From the NCBI GenBank assembly GCA_934438035.1, contig CAKSBK010000071.1, positions 1-5,952 on the forward strand: a DNA stretch of 5,952 nucleotides, in the 5' to 3' direction. The position numbers and the translations under genes are program-made. This stretch comes from an uncultured Christensenellaceae bacterium (lineage in GTDB: Bacteria; Bacillota; Clostridia; Christensenellales; Christensenellaceae). Positions 1 through 5,891 of the stretch are shown here, piece by piece. Under the pieces are notes generated by a model. That model searched no databases, had not been told where the DNA came from, and saw nothing but the letters and a program-made list of their open reading frames with translations. Within the stretch, counting starts at the first letter, position 1; each line of letters begins with the position of its first letter.

Positions 1-1
1 G

Positions 2-49
2 CTTAAGGAGCAGATTTTAAAAGAAAAGCGCCTTGATAGAGCAAATTAG
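2..49 (+). CDS. C-terminal end of an upstream gene (partial)
   Basis: An open frame enters from the left edge and stops at TAG 47-49. The visible tail reads LKEQILKEKRLDRAN, a charged, lysine/arginine-rich helix-like end. Support for a real gene is that its stop lies only 7 bases before a strong rho-independent terminator in the same direction, the usual arrangement for the end of a transcript. The 15 residues are too few to name a family. The frame starting at base 1 stops at once. Function unknown. Confidence 0.55.
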   Translation, partial: LKEQILKEKRLDRAN

Positions 50-56
50 TTTTTTA

Positions 57-88
57 GAGCAAACGCGCCATATCGCGTTTGCTCTTTT
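57..88 (+). terminator. Rho-independent terminator of the upstream gene
   Basis: A perfect 11-bp inverted repeat (GAGCAAACGCG at 57-67, CGCGTTTGCTC at 74-84) encloses a 6-base loop and is followed at once by TTTT (85-88). It lies just after the TAG at 47-49. On the opposite strand the stem would be followed by A residues rather than T, so it should act rightward only. Confidence 0.9.
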
Positions 89-108
89 ATTATGCTTTTT
101 TATATGAT
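79..108 (+). promoter_or_regulatory. Possible promoter for the hydrolase operon
   Basis: TTGCTC (79-84) and TATGAT (103-108) form a weak sigma-A-like pair with an 18-base spacer, 35 bases before the ATG at 143. An alternative -10 is TACAAT at 108-113. The -35 candidate lies inside the 3' arm of the preceding terminator. The surrounding DNA is very AT-rich, so the match could be chance. A promoter is expected here because the upstream transcript is terminated. Confidence 0.35.
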
Positions 109-132
109 ACAATTAAATAACTAACATGCTTT

Positions 133-138
133 GAGGTG
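133..138 (+). promoter_or_regulatory. Ribosome binding site fixing the ATG at 143
   Basis: GAGGTG sits four bases before ATG 143. It overlaps the first codons of the longer frame that could begin at TTG 131, which has no comparable site upstream. Translation from 143 also gives the family-typical beginning MGNVTQYLKWRGD. Confidence 0.75.
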
Positions 139-142
139 CGCT

Positions 143-1741
143 ATGGGAAACGTCACGCAATATCTTAAATGGAGAGGGGATATTACGCTTCTTGAAAGAC
201 CGTTTAACCTTCCCGATAATCTTGTGCTTGCAGTATTGTCATATATCGACTATACGGATGTTGTTCCGTTAACGGGCGAGGGAATTACCGTTAAAGAGGC
301 CTATGAAAAAATAAAGAAAAGCGGAAAATATGCCGTAAAATGCTGCGGCGATATAGATATTTCCTTTTTACAGGCGGCGGCGGAATCAAAAAGATTCGGC
401 GGGGCAATTCTTTCAAATTACTGTGATATTTTGAACGGAAAAGAGGGTATGCAGTTTTCCGCCGTTACTATAGCTCTTTCAGACGAAACATATTATATTT
501 CCTTTAGAGGAACGGACCAGACGCTTTTGGGCTGGCAGGAAAATTTTATGATGACCTATAAAAAAATTCCCGCCCAGGAGGAAGCTGCAAAATATATAGA
601 CAGGGTTATTTCAAAAACGCCGGGAAAATACAAAATAGGCGGACATTCAAAGGGCGCGAATTTGGCGGTTTACGGCGCAATGATGTGTTCAAAAGAAAGC
701 AAGAAGAATATTACGGACGTTTTTGACAACGACGGACCCGGTTTTACGGAAAAGCTTTTAAAAAGCCGTAATTATTTGGAAATTAGAGACAGGATAACAA
801 GAATTGTTCCTGAATATTGCATTGTCGGAGCGCTGTTTTTGCATGACAGTAAAACAATTATAGTTAAAAGCTCTGCGGACGGTCCTATGCAGCATCATTC
901 CATGACTTGGGAAATTTTAAACGACAGCTTTTTAACGGCAAGCGAGCATGACCCGGCATGTCTTGTGGTGAACGGAATATTCGACGAGTGGTTTGAAAAC
1001 GTTTCATACGAAAAAAGAGAAGAGTTTACCGCGGACTTTTTTAAAGCTGCGGAGGCGGGAGGCGCAAAAACGATTCTTGATTTTTCAAAGAACGGTATAG
1101 ACGGGCTTGAGGCTGTGCTTATAGCCGTTTTGCGGACGAAAGACGGCTCGAAAGACACGGCTAAAAAGCTTGTTAAATCGGGAGCGGAGCAGCTTAAAAA
1201 ACGTATTGATTTTAAAAGCATTGCAACAAAGCCGAATGTTTTAAGGGGAATTTTTACTGTGGTTTGCGGACTGTTGTTTATGCTTCTTTCCGGACAAACG
1301 CTCAAAATTTTCTCGTATGTTCTGATGCTTGCGGTAATTGTGTTTTCGGTATACAGAATAATACATTACTTCAGAATAAGAAAAAAAGCCAAAGAAGACG
1401 TCAGAATACATATTATATCATATTCTTTGTTATTAACCGTTACTCTTGCGCTTTCTTTCTTCGGCTATATAGTTGAGTTTACTTCCAACCTGATTTTAGG
1501 ATTACTTCTTATTGTTTACGGAATACATTGCATAAAAAAAGCGGAAAAGATGACTGAAGAGGCAAAAAAGCTTTGGTGGCTTGCGTGGATAGAATCCGTC
1601 TTATCCGTAATAGCCGGAGTTTTGGCTTGGGTTGCATATCAATGGGATCTTTCTGTATTATATATAATAATAGGCGCATTGATAGTTTTTAAGGGAGCTT
1701 ATGAGCTTATAAGCGAGATATACAAAAAAGCAAAGCATTAA
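143..1741 (+). CDS. DUF2974 (Mbeg1-like) alpha/beta-hydrolase with C-terminal six-helix membrane domain
   Basis: This 532-residue protein has two parts. Residues 1 to about 290 match the DUF2974 family as I know it: start MGNVTQYLKWRGD, the FRGTD..LLGW block at 121-131, the nucleophile elbow GHSKG at 167-171 (Ser169), DNDGPGF at 195-201, and HHSMTW from His251. A Ser169-Asp197-His251/252 triad is my inference. This is the usual fold of lipases, esterases and peptidases; the substrate is unknown. A helical linker (about 290-365) leads to six hydrophobic segments near 369-387, 390-410, 422-444, 449-464, 479-499 and 503-523. Their paired, glycine-containing layout recalls HdeD/DUF308 proteins. 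There is no N-terminal signal peptide, so the hydrolase probably faces the cytoplasm, held to the membrane by its C-terminus. The ATG at 143 is preferred over TTG 131 because of its ribosome binding site. The next gene starts 17 bases downstream, implying co-transcription. Confidence 0.85.
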   Translation: MGNVTQYLKWRGDITLLERPFNLPDNLVLAVLSYIDYTDVVPLTGEGITVKEAYEKIKKSGKYAVKCCGDIDISFLQAAAESKRFGGAILSNYCDILNGKEGMQFSAVTIALSDETYYISFRGTDQTLLGWQENFMMTYKKIPAQEEAAKYIDRVISKTPGKYKIGGHSKGANLAVYGAMMCSKESKKNITDVFDNDGPGFTEKLLKSRNYLEIRDRITRIVPEYCIVGALFLHDSKTIIVKSSADGPMQHHSMTWEILNDSFLTASEHDPACLVVNGIFDEWFENVSYEKREEFTADFFKAAEAGGAKTILDFSKNGIDGLEAVLIAVLRTKDGSKDTAKKLVKSGAEQLKKRIDFKSIATKPNVLRGIFTVVCGLLFMLLSGQTLKIFSYVLMLAVIVFSVYRIIHYFRIRKKAKEDVRIHIISYSLLLTVTLALSFFGYIVEFTSNLILGLLLIVYGIHCIKKAEKMTEEAKKLWWLAWIESVLSVIAGVLAWVAYQWDLSVLYIIIGALIVFKGAYELISEIYKKAKH

Positions 1742-1758
1742 TTTTACGGAGGATAAAA

Positions 1759-2853
1759 ATGTCTTTTGAACTTAAAAAATATATAAAGCCGGATTTTTCT
1801 TTGGATGAATTTAAAAATGCTCCTAACGCGGTTTTACTGCCCGTTTTAAAGGACGGCGTTGCGCCCGACGGCTTTCACGCAATGAGTATTTTTCCGGAAT
1901 ACTTTAAAATTGACGGAAAGTGGCTTCTTGCGGAAGAAAGCAGGATGGACTGCGTAGCAGTATATAACGGTAAAAAAATTGAAGTGAGAGAGTTCAGGAC
2001 CTTAAAGAAAGGCGAGCTTACGGTTATAGGAAGGACTGAAGACGCCTCTTTAGGCATATATCTTCACAAAAACGGGTTTAACGAGGAAAAACGCGAAACA
2101 GAGACGTTTGCTTTCAGACAGGGACGCTCAAGAGAAACCGCCTTTTCAAGAGATTACGACGAGCTTTACGAACTTTTAAAATATGAGAAAGTTAACGGCA
2201 AAGTGGTTTGGGTTATGGGTCCTGCGTTTTCATTTGACAGCGACGCAAGAAGAGCGTTTTCCGGCCTTATTAAGGGAGGATATGTTGACGCGGTTTTGGC
2301 GGGAAACGCACTTGCAACTCATGATCTTGAGGGAGCATATCTCAATACGTCCTTAGGTCAAAATATATATACTCAGAAGAGCGTTAAGAACGGACACTAC
2401 AATCATCTTGACACTATAAACAAGGTAAGAGAATACGGCTCAGTGGCCGAGTTCATTAAGAATGAAAAAATAGATAACGGAATAATATATACGCTTGAAA
2501 AATACAATATCCCCTATGTTCTTGCGGGTTCAATACGTGACGACGGGCCTCTTCCTCCCGTTTATGCCGACGTATATGCGGCTCAGGACGCAATGAGAAG
2601 TCAGGTTAGAGACGCTACGACTGTTATATGTATGGCTACGGCGCTTCATACTATCGCAACGGGGAATATGACTCCGTCTTACAGGATAGATAAAAACGGA
2701 AATATAAGGCAGGTATATTTTTATTGCGTTGATATTTCCGAATTTGCGGTAAACAAGCTTGCGGACAGAGGAAGCTTAAGCGCAAAAGGCATAGTTACTA
2801 ACGTACAGGATTTTATAGTTAACCTTGCAAAGGGAATGGGAGTTTTTGATTAA
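1759..2853 (+). CDS. LOR/SDH-conserved-region (TIGR00300) protein, AgrE/ArgZ-type ornithine cyclodeaminase-like
   Basis: A 364-residue soluble protein with the marks of the TIGR00300 family: AGNALATHDLE (181-191), HYNHLDTIN, AGSIRDDGPLPPV (256-268), ATALHTIATGN (293-303) and CVDISEFAVNKLADRGS (323-339). VVWVMGP followed by small residues looks like a dinucleotide-binding Rossmann strand and turn. Studied relatives are the C-terminal domain of cyanobacterial AgrE/ArgZ and an archaeal ornithine cyclodeaminase, which convert L-ornithine to L-proline and ammonia using bound NAD. Family membership is firm; the ornithine reaction in this organism is inferred. The arginine dihydrolase domain of AgrE/ArgZ is absent, so this is the standalone form. 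ATG 1759 has GGAGG (1748-1752) six bases before it. The gene follows the hydrolase by 17 bases and ends 9 bases before a terminator, so it is the last gene of that unit. No arginine or proline genes lie within view. Confidence 0.83.
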   Translation: MSFELKKYIKPDFSLDEFKNAPNAVLLPVLKDGVAPDGFHAMSIFPEYFKIDGKWLLAEESRMDCVAVYNGKKIEVREFRTLKKGELTVIGRTEDASLGIYLHKNGFNEEKRETETFAFRQGRSRETAFSRDYDELYELLKYEKVNGKVVWVMGPAFSFDSDARRAFSGLIKGGYVDAVLAGNALATHDLEGAYLNTSLGQNIYTQKSVKNGHYNHLDTINKVREYGSVAEFIKNEKIDNGIIYTLEKYNIPYVLAGSIRDDGPLPPVYADVYAAQDAMRSQVRDATTVICMATALHTIATGNMTPSYRIDKNGNIRQVYFYCVDISEFAVNKLADRGSLSAKGIVTNVQDFIVNLAKGMGVFD

Positions 2854-2862
2854 TAATTACAT

Positions 2863-2884
2863 GCCGCCGTAAGGCGGCTTTTTT
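2863..2884 (+). terminator. Rho-independent terminator of the hydrolase/cyclodeaminase-like operon
   Basis: GCCGCC (2863-2868) pairs with GGCGGC (2873-2878) across the GNRA-type loop GTAA, followed by six T residues (2879-2884). It begins 9 bases after the TAA at 2851-2853. Confidence 0.93.
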
Positions 2885-2887
2885 GTT

Positions 2888-2916
2888 AACTTAATAGGGT
2901 GTTAATGCATATTATT
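2888..2916 (+). promoter_or_regulatory. Candidate promoter of the DUF11 gene (sigma-K-like or sigma-A-like)
   Basis: The 72 bases between the terminator and the DUF11 gene must hold its promoter. GCATATTATT (2907-2916) differs from the sigma-K -10 pattern GCATAnnnTA only at the last base, and an AC (2889-2890, within GTTAACTT) lies 17 bases before the CATA, near the usual -35 position. The same bases also contain TATTAT (2910-2915), an acceptable sigma-A -10, but no good TTGACA-like box stands 17 bases upstream (TTAACT at 2886-2891, spacer 18, is the nearest). Either reading is weak in AT-rich DNA. Confidence 0.35.
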
Positions 2917-2956
2917 TAACGGGGATTCCCAAATATAAATATCGGAGATAAAAACT

Positions 2957-3805
2957 ATGGCGAATTTTTCAAATTATGCGACGCTTTCTTATAACGGAGG
3001 AACGCTTAATTCCAACACCGTTACAGGCGAGATTGTACAGATACTTAACATGACAAAAACTGCCGTTAAAGCTACTTATGAAAAAGGAGATATTATTACA
3101 TATGTGATTTCGCTTGTCAACAGCGCAGATAGTCCTCTTAATGCGTTAACGATTACCGACGACCTGGGAGGATACATCTTTAACGAAAAAACCGTGTATC
3201 CGCTTGAATATTATGCGGATTCGGTAAAGCTGTACGTTAACGGCGCTTTGCAGCCTTCTTTAACGGTTGAGGCAGGCCCTCCGCTTGTTATAGAGGGGAT
3301 AAATATTCCTGCAGGAGCAAATGCCATTATAGTTTACGAAGCGGCGCTTACGTCTGCTGCGCCGTTAGGAGTTGAAGCAACTATTACAAACGTTGCGCAG
3401 ATTACCGGCGGCGGAATATCCGCTCCTTTAAGCGCAACGGAAACGGTTTCTGCCGAAAGCAGCGTTAATCTTTTAATCACAAAGGGTTTATGTCCTGAAA
3501 AAGTAAATGAAAACGGAAAAATCACATATACGTTTATAATCGAAAACACAGGCAATACTCAGGCGCTTGCTTCAGACAACGTCGTTTTAACAGATACGTT
3601 CGTACCCGTTTTGAAAAACCTTACGGCTGCGTATAACGGAACGCTTATGGGGGAAGGAAACTATACGTATAACGACGCAACGGGAGAGTTCGCAACGACT
3701 GCGGGCTTTATAACGGTTCCTGCAGCGACGTATGCTCAAAACGAGGACGGCAGTTTTACTATTACGCCGGGAACAGCAAAAATAACGGTAACGGGCACGA
3801 TTTAA
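2957..3805 (+). CDS. Two-domain DUF11 protein without signal peptide (possible spore-surface protein)
   Basis: A 282-residue, about 29-30 kDa protein rich in Ala, Thr, Asn and Val and predicted to be mostly beta strand. After a short strand-forming leader (YATLSYNGG..NSNTVTGEI) come two DUF11-type immunoglobulin-like domains. The first starts near TKTAV (33-37) and has the hallmark GDIITYVISLVNSADSPL; the second starts near TKGLC (175-179) with GKITYTFIIENTGNT and VVLTDTF. DUF11 domains normally occur in extracellular or surface proteins. Here there is no signal peptide, transmembrane helix, LPXTG motif or other anchor. The N-terminus is supported by GGAGAT (2944-2949) seven bases before ATG 2957. 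The size, duplicated DUF11 and missing export signal resemble, from memory, the P29a/P29b appendage proteins of Clostridium taeniosporum spores, which are assembled from the mother cell. Membership in DUF11 is well supported; the spore role is inference. The gene appears to be monocistronic. Confidence 0.82.
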   Translation: MANFSNYATLSYNGGTLNSNTVTGEIVQILNMTKTAVKATYEKGDIITYVISLVNSADSPLNALTITDDLGGYIFNEKTVYPLEYYADSVKLYVNGALQPSLTVEAGPPLVIEGINIPAGANAIIVYEAALTSAAPLGVEATITNVAQITGGGISAPLSATETVSAESSVNLLITKGLCPEKVNENGKITYTFIIENTGNTQALASDNVVLTDTFVPVLKNLTAAYNGTLMGEGNYTYNDATGEFATTAGFITVPAATYAQNEDGSFTITPGTAKITVTGTI

Positions 3806-3867
3806 CTAAAGGTTTAAATGAGAATCGATTTTTTGTTAGAGTGAAAAGTATAATAGGCGGATAAAAG

Positions 3868-3896
3868 GCTGCGGGGCATATTATATGCGCCGCAGC
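3868..3896. terminator. Shared terminator between the convergent DUF11 and ygiQ genes
   Basis: GCTGCGG (3868-3874) pairs with CCGCAGC (3890-3896); after one G-G mismatch, GCATA (3876-3880) pairs with TATGC (3884-3888) around a TTA loop. On the minus strand it is followed by CTTTTAT (complement of 3861-3867), a fair T-run, and sits 15 bases past the ygiQ stop. Rightward it is followed only by TCTTGTTT, a poorer T-run, so it likely serves ygiQ best and the DUF11 gene secondarily. The rest of the 106-base interval (3806-3911) shows no gene. Confidence 0.72.
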
Positions 3897-3911
3897 TCTT
3901 GTTTGCAAGGT

Positions 3912-5774
3912 TTATCTTTTGGATTTCTTTGCGTTTTGACGTTGTTTTTTTGAATTTTTGTTTGTTTTTTGCCTATCGTTAGAGTTTATATGCTTTTCCG
4001 GCGGAACAAGGCAGTTTTCGCCGTAGCCTATTAAGTCTCTTCTTCCCGCTTTAATAAGCGCCGCACGGATTTTTGGATGGTTTTCCGCCTTGTAATACTG
4101 CAAAAGGGCGCGCTGAGAGGATTTTTCTTCCATGGTTTTCGGAACATAAACCTTTTTCATTGTTCTTGGGTCAAGTCCTGTATAATACATGGTGGTTGAA
4201 AGCGTTGAGGGCGTAGGATAAAAATCCTGAACCTGTTCGGGGTGAAGCCCGTGCTTTTTTAAATACATTGCGAGCTCTATTGCACAGGACATGTCGCTGC
4301 CCGGGTGTGAAGACATCAGGTAAGGCACTATGTATTGATCTTTTTTAAGCGCCTTATTTAAAGCGGCGTATTTTTTTTGAAAATCGTTAAAAACGCTGTT
4401 TGCGGGCTTGCCCATAAGTAAAAGCACCTTATCAGAAATATGCTCGGGAGCGACCTTTAATTGTCCGCTTATGTGGTGTAAAATAAGCTCTCTTAAAAAG
4501 CTGTCGTCCTTGTCATACATAATATAATCAAAGCGGAGTCCCGAGCGAATGAACACTTTTTTTATTCCGGGTAGATTTCTTAATTCGATTAACAGTCTTT
4601 TATAATCTTCATGGCTGACTTCAAGGTTTTTACAGCGCGGTGAAAGGCAGGCTTTATTTTTACATACGCCTCTTTTAAGCTGATCCGAGCATGCGGGAGC
4701 TCTGAAGTTTGCGGTCGGCCCGCCGACGTCGTGGATATATCCTTTAAAGTCCTTATCTTTAGTAAGGAGCTTAGCCTCGTTAATAATGCTCTCATGGCTT
4801 CTTGCGCTTATAATTCTTCCTTGGTGATATGTTAATGCGCAAAAAGAACAGCCGCCGTAACAGCCGCGTACTGACGTTATGGAAAACTTAACTTCATCGA
4901 TAGCGGGAATATGCTCTTTATACGACGGGTGCCGGCGGCGCATATACGGCAGGGCGTATACGTCGTCCATTTCCTGCATTGAAAGCGGGGCAGAGGGAGG
5001 GTTGATTATTATGTAGCCCTTTTCATAGCCCTGAACGAGACGTCTTCCTCTTATAAAGTCGTTTTCATTCATTTGCGTCATGAACGCTTCGCAGTATTTT
5101 TTCTTGTCAGAAGAAACTTCACCGTATGAAGGGATTTCTATATAATCCGTGACGCCTTCAAGCGTCGTCGTCTTTGCGCAGGTTCCTGCGATGTATTTAA
5201 GCTCTCCGACGGGTATTCCGGCGTTAAGGCTGTCGGCAATTTCAACGCAAGAGCGTTCGCCCATTCCGTACATGAGTAAATCTGCGCCCGAATCGGTTAA
5301 AACTGAATGACGCACTTTATCGGACCAGTAGTCGTAATGCGCCGCGCGCCTTAAGCTCGCTTCTATTCCGCCTATAGCTACGGGAATATCCTTATAAGCG
5401 CGCTTTATCATGTTTGAATAGACTATAACTGCTCTGTCGGGCCGCTTTCCCGCCTTTCCGCCGGGAGTGTAAAAATCCGTGCTGCGGGGCTTTTTGGCTG
5501 CTGTGTAATGATTTACCATTGAATCGACATTGCCACCGGAAACATAAAAAGCAAGACGGGGCTTTCCGAGGCGCATAAAATCGTCTGTAGAGTGCCAATC
5601 CGGCTGCGCGATTATACCTACCTTGTAGCCGGCGTTTTCAAGAACTCTTGCGATAATTGCCGCGCCGAAGCTCGGGTGGTCGATATATGCGTCGGCGCTT
5701 ACGATTATAATATCCGCCATGTCCCAGCCGAGAGCCTTCATTTCTTTTTTTGTCATTGGTAAAAAACCGCTCAT
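3912..5774 (-). CDS. ygiQ: YgiQ-family (UPF0313) radical SAM protein
   Basis: A 620-residue protein recognisable as YgiQ along its length. The start [18 protein letters not shown] and the block [10 protein letters not shown] (28-37) belong to the N-terminal UPF0313 domain. The radical SAM core follows with GCYGGCSFC, giving the 4Fe-4S ligands Cys305, Cys309 and Cys312. A second cysteine group (Cys362, 371, 376, 381), also usual in this family, could bind another metal centre; that is inference. The DUF3362 region carries HPGSD and [18 protein letters not shown] (from Gln516). The family is widespread, cytoplasmic and of unknown reaction. The last ~23 residues are a basic, Lys/Asn/Gln-rich tail. 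E. coli YgiQ is longer, over 700 residues. A GTG at 5843 would add 23 residues, but ATG 5774 has an AAGAGG site six bases before it, gives the family N-terminus, and is the only start downstream of the predicted transcription start. Single-gene unit, divergent from the next gene. Confidence 0.95.
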   Translation of the reverse strand: MSGFLPMTKKEMKALGWDMADIIIVSADAYIDHPSFGAAIIARVLENAGYKVGIIAQPDWHSTDDFMRLGKPRLAFYVSGGNVDSMVNHYTAAKKPRSTDFYTPGGKAGKRPDRAVIVYSNMIKRAYKDIPVAIGGIEASLRRAAHYDYWSDKVRHSVLTDSGADLLMYGMGERSCVEIADSLNAGIPVGELKYIAGTCAKTTTLEGVTDYIEIPSYGEVSSDKKKYCEAFMTQMNENDFIRGRRLVQGYEKGYIIINPPSAPLSMQEMDDVYALPYMRRRHPSYKEHIPAIDEVKFSITSVRGCYGGCSFCALTYHQGRIISARSHESIINEAKLLTKDKDFKGYIHDVGGPTANFRAPACSDQLKRGVCKNKACLSPRCKNLEVSHEDYKRLLIELRNLPGIKKVFIRSGLRFDYIMYDKDDSFLRELILHHISGQLKVAPEHISDKVLLLMGKPANSVFNDFQKKYAALNKALKKDQYIVPYLMSSHPGSDMSCAIELAMYLKKHGLHPEQVQDFYPTPSTLSTTMYYTGLDPRTMKKVYVPKTMEEKSSQRALLQYYKAENHPKIRAALIKAGRRDLIGYGENCLVPPEKHINSNDRQKTNKNSKKQRQNAKKSKR

Positions 5775-5780
5775 AATATA

Positions 5781-5786
5781 CCTCTT
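5781..5786 (-). promoter_or_regulatory. Ribosome binding site fixing the ygiQ start at 5774
   Basis: Read on the minus strand, AAGAGG lies six bases before ATG 5774. No similar site precedes the longer GTG start at 5843. The site sits almost at the predicted transcription start (about 5787), so the leader would be only about 13 bases. Confidence 0.8.
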
Positions 5787-5793
5787 GTTTTTA

Positions 5794-5822
5794 AGTATAA
5801 CATTTTTCGTTTGACCGGGCAA
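5794..5822 (-). promoter_or_regulatory. Promoter of ygiQ (sigma-A type, extended -10)
   Basis: On the minus strand, TTGCCC (5822-5817) and TATACT (5799-5794) are separated by exactly 17 bases, and TGT directly before the -10 supplies the TGn of an extended -10. Predicted transcription start is near 5787, 13 bases before the ATG. Confidence 0.72.
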
Positions 5823-5830
5823 ACGCTCAA

Positions 5831-5859
5831 TTGTGAAAAGCACATAAATGTATTATAAT
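5831..5859 (+). promoter_or_regulatory. Promoter of the rightward gene at 5892 (sigma-A type)
   Basis: TTGTGA (5831-5836) and a perfect TATAAT (5854-5859) are 17 bases apart, predicting a start near 5866, just ahead of the GGAGG at 5879-5883. It stands back to back with the ygiQ promoter, with eight bases between the two -35 boxes. Confidence 0.78.
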
Positions 5860-5891
5860 AAAAAGACAGTATTTTTTTGGAGGAAACGGTT

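Noticed and set aside
131..142. TTG 131 as start of the DUF2974 gene
   Set aside because: It would add only MRCA before the family-typical MGNVTQYL, has no ribosome binding site, and covers the GAGGTG that serves ATG 143.
895..1305. Open frame of 136 codons on the minus strand
   Set aside because: It lies wholly inside the DUF2974 gene in antisense, has no ribosome site or recognisable family, and reads like a low-complexity Ser/Phe shadow.
1264..1476. Plus-strand 70-codon frame inside the hydrolase gene
   Set aside because: It is an out-of-frame reading of the membrane-domain codons with no start signal or family resemblance.
1759..2853. Classical mu-crystallin-type ornithine cyclodeaminase or saccharopine dehydrogenase
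   Set aside because: The motifs (GSIRDDGPLP, LHTIATGN, CVDI) are those of the unrelated AgrE/ArgZ C-terminal-type family; the LOR/SDH name is historical.
2921..2930. GGGGATTCCC near-palindrome before the DUF11 gene
   Set aside because: It is a 10-base near-symmetrical site without a loop or a second copy, not matching a bacterial operator I recognise, so too little to call.
2957..3805. Sortase-anchored or secreted surface adhesin reading of the DUF11 protein
   Set aside because: There is no signal peptide at the N-terminus and no LPXTG, membrane helix or charged tail at the C-terminus, which ends GTAKITVTGTI.
4589..4795. Minus-strand 68-codon frame inside ygiQ
   Set aside because: It is a shifted reading of the cysteine-rich part of ygiQ; the ygiQ frame is clearly the coding one there.
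5392..5598. Minus-strand 68-codon frame inside the 5' half of ygiQ
   Set aside because: It is a shifted reading of conserved YgiQ codons with no independent start signal.
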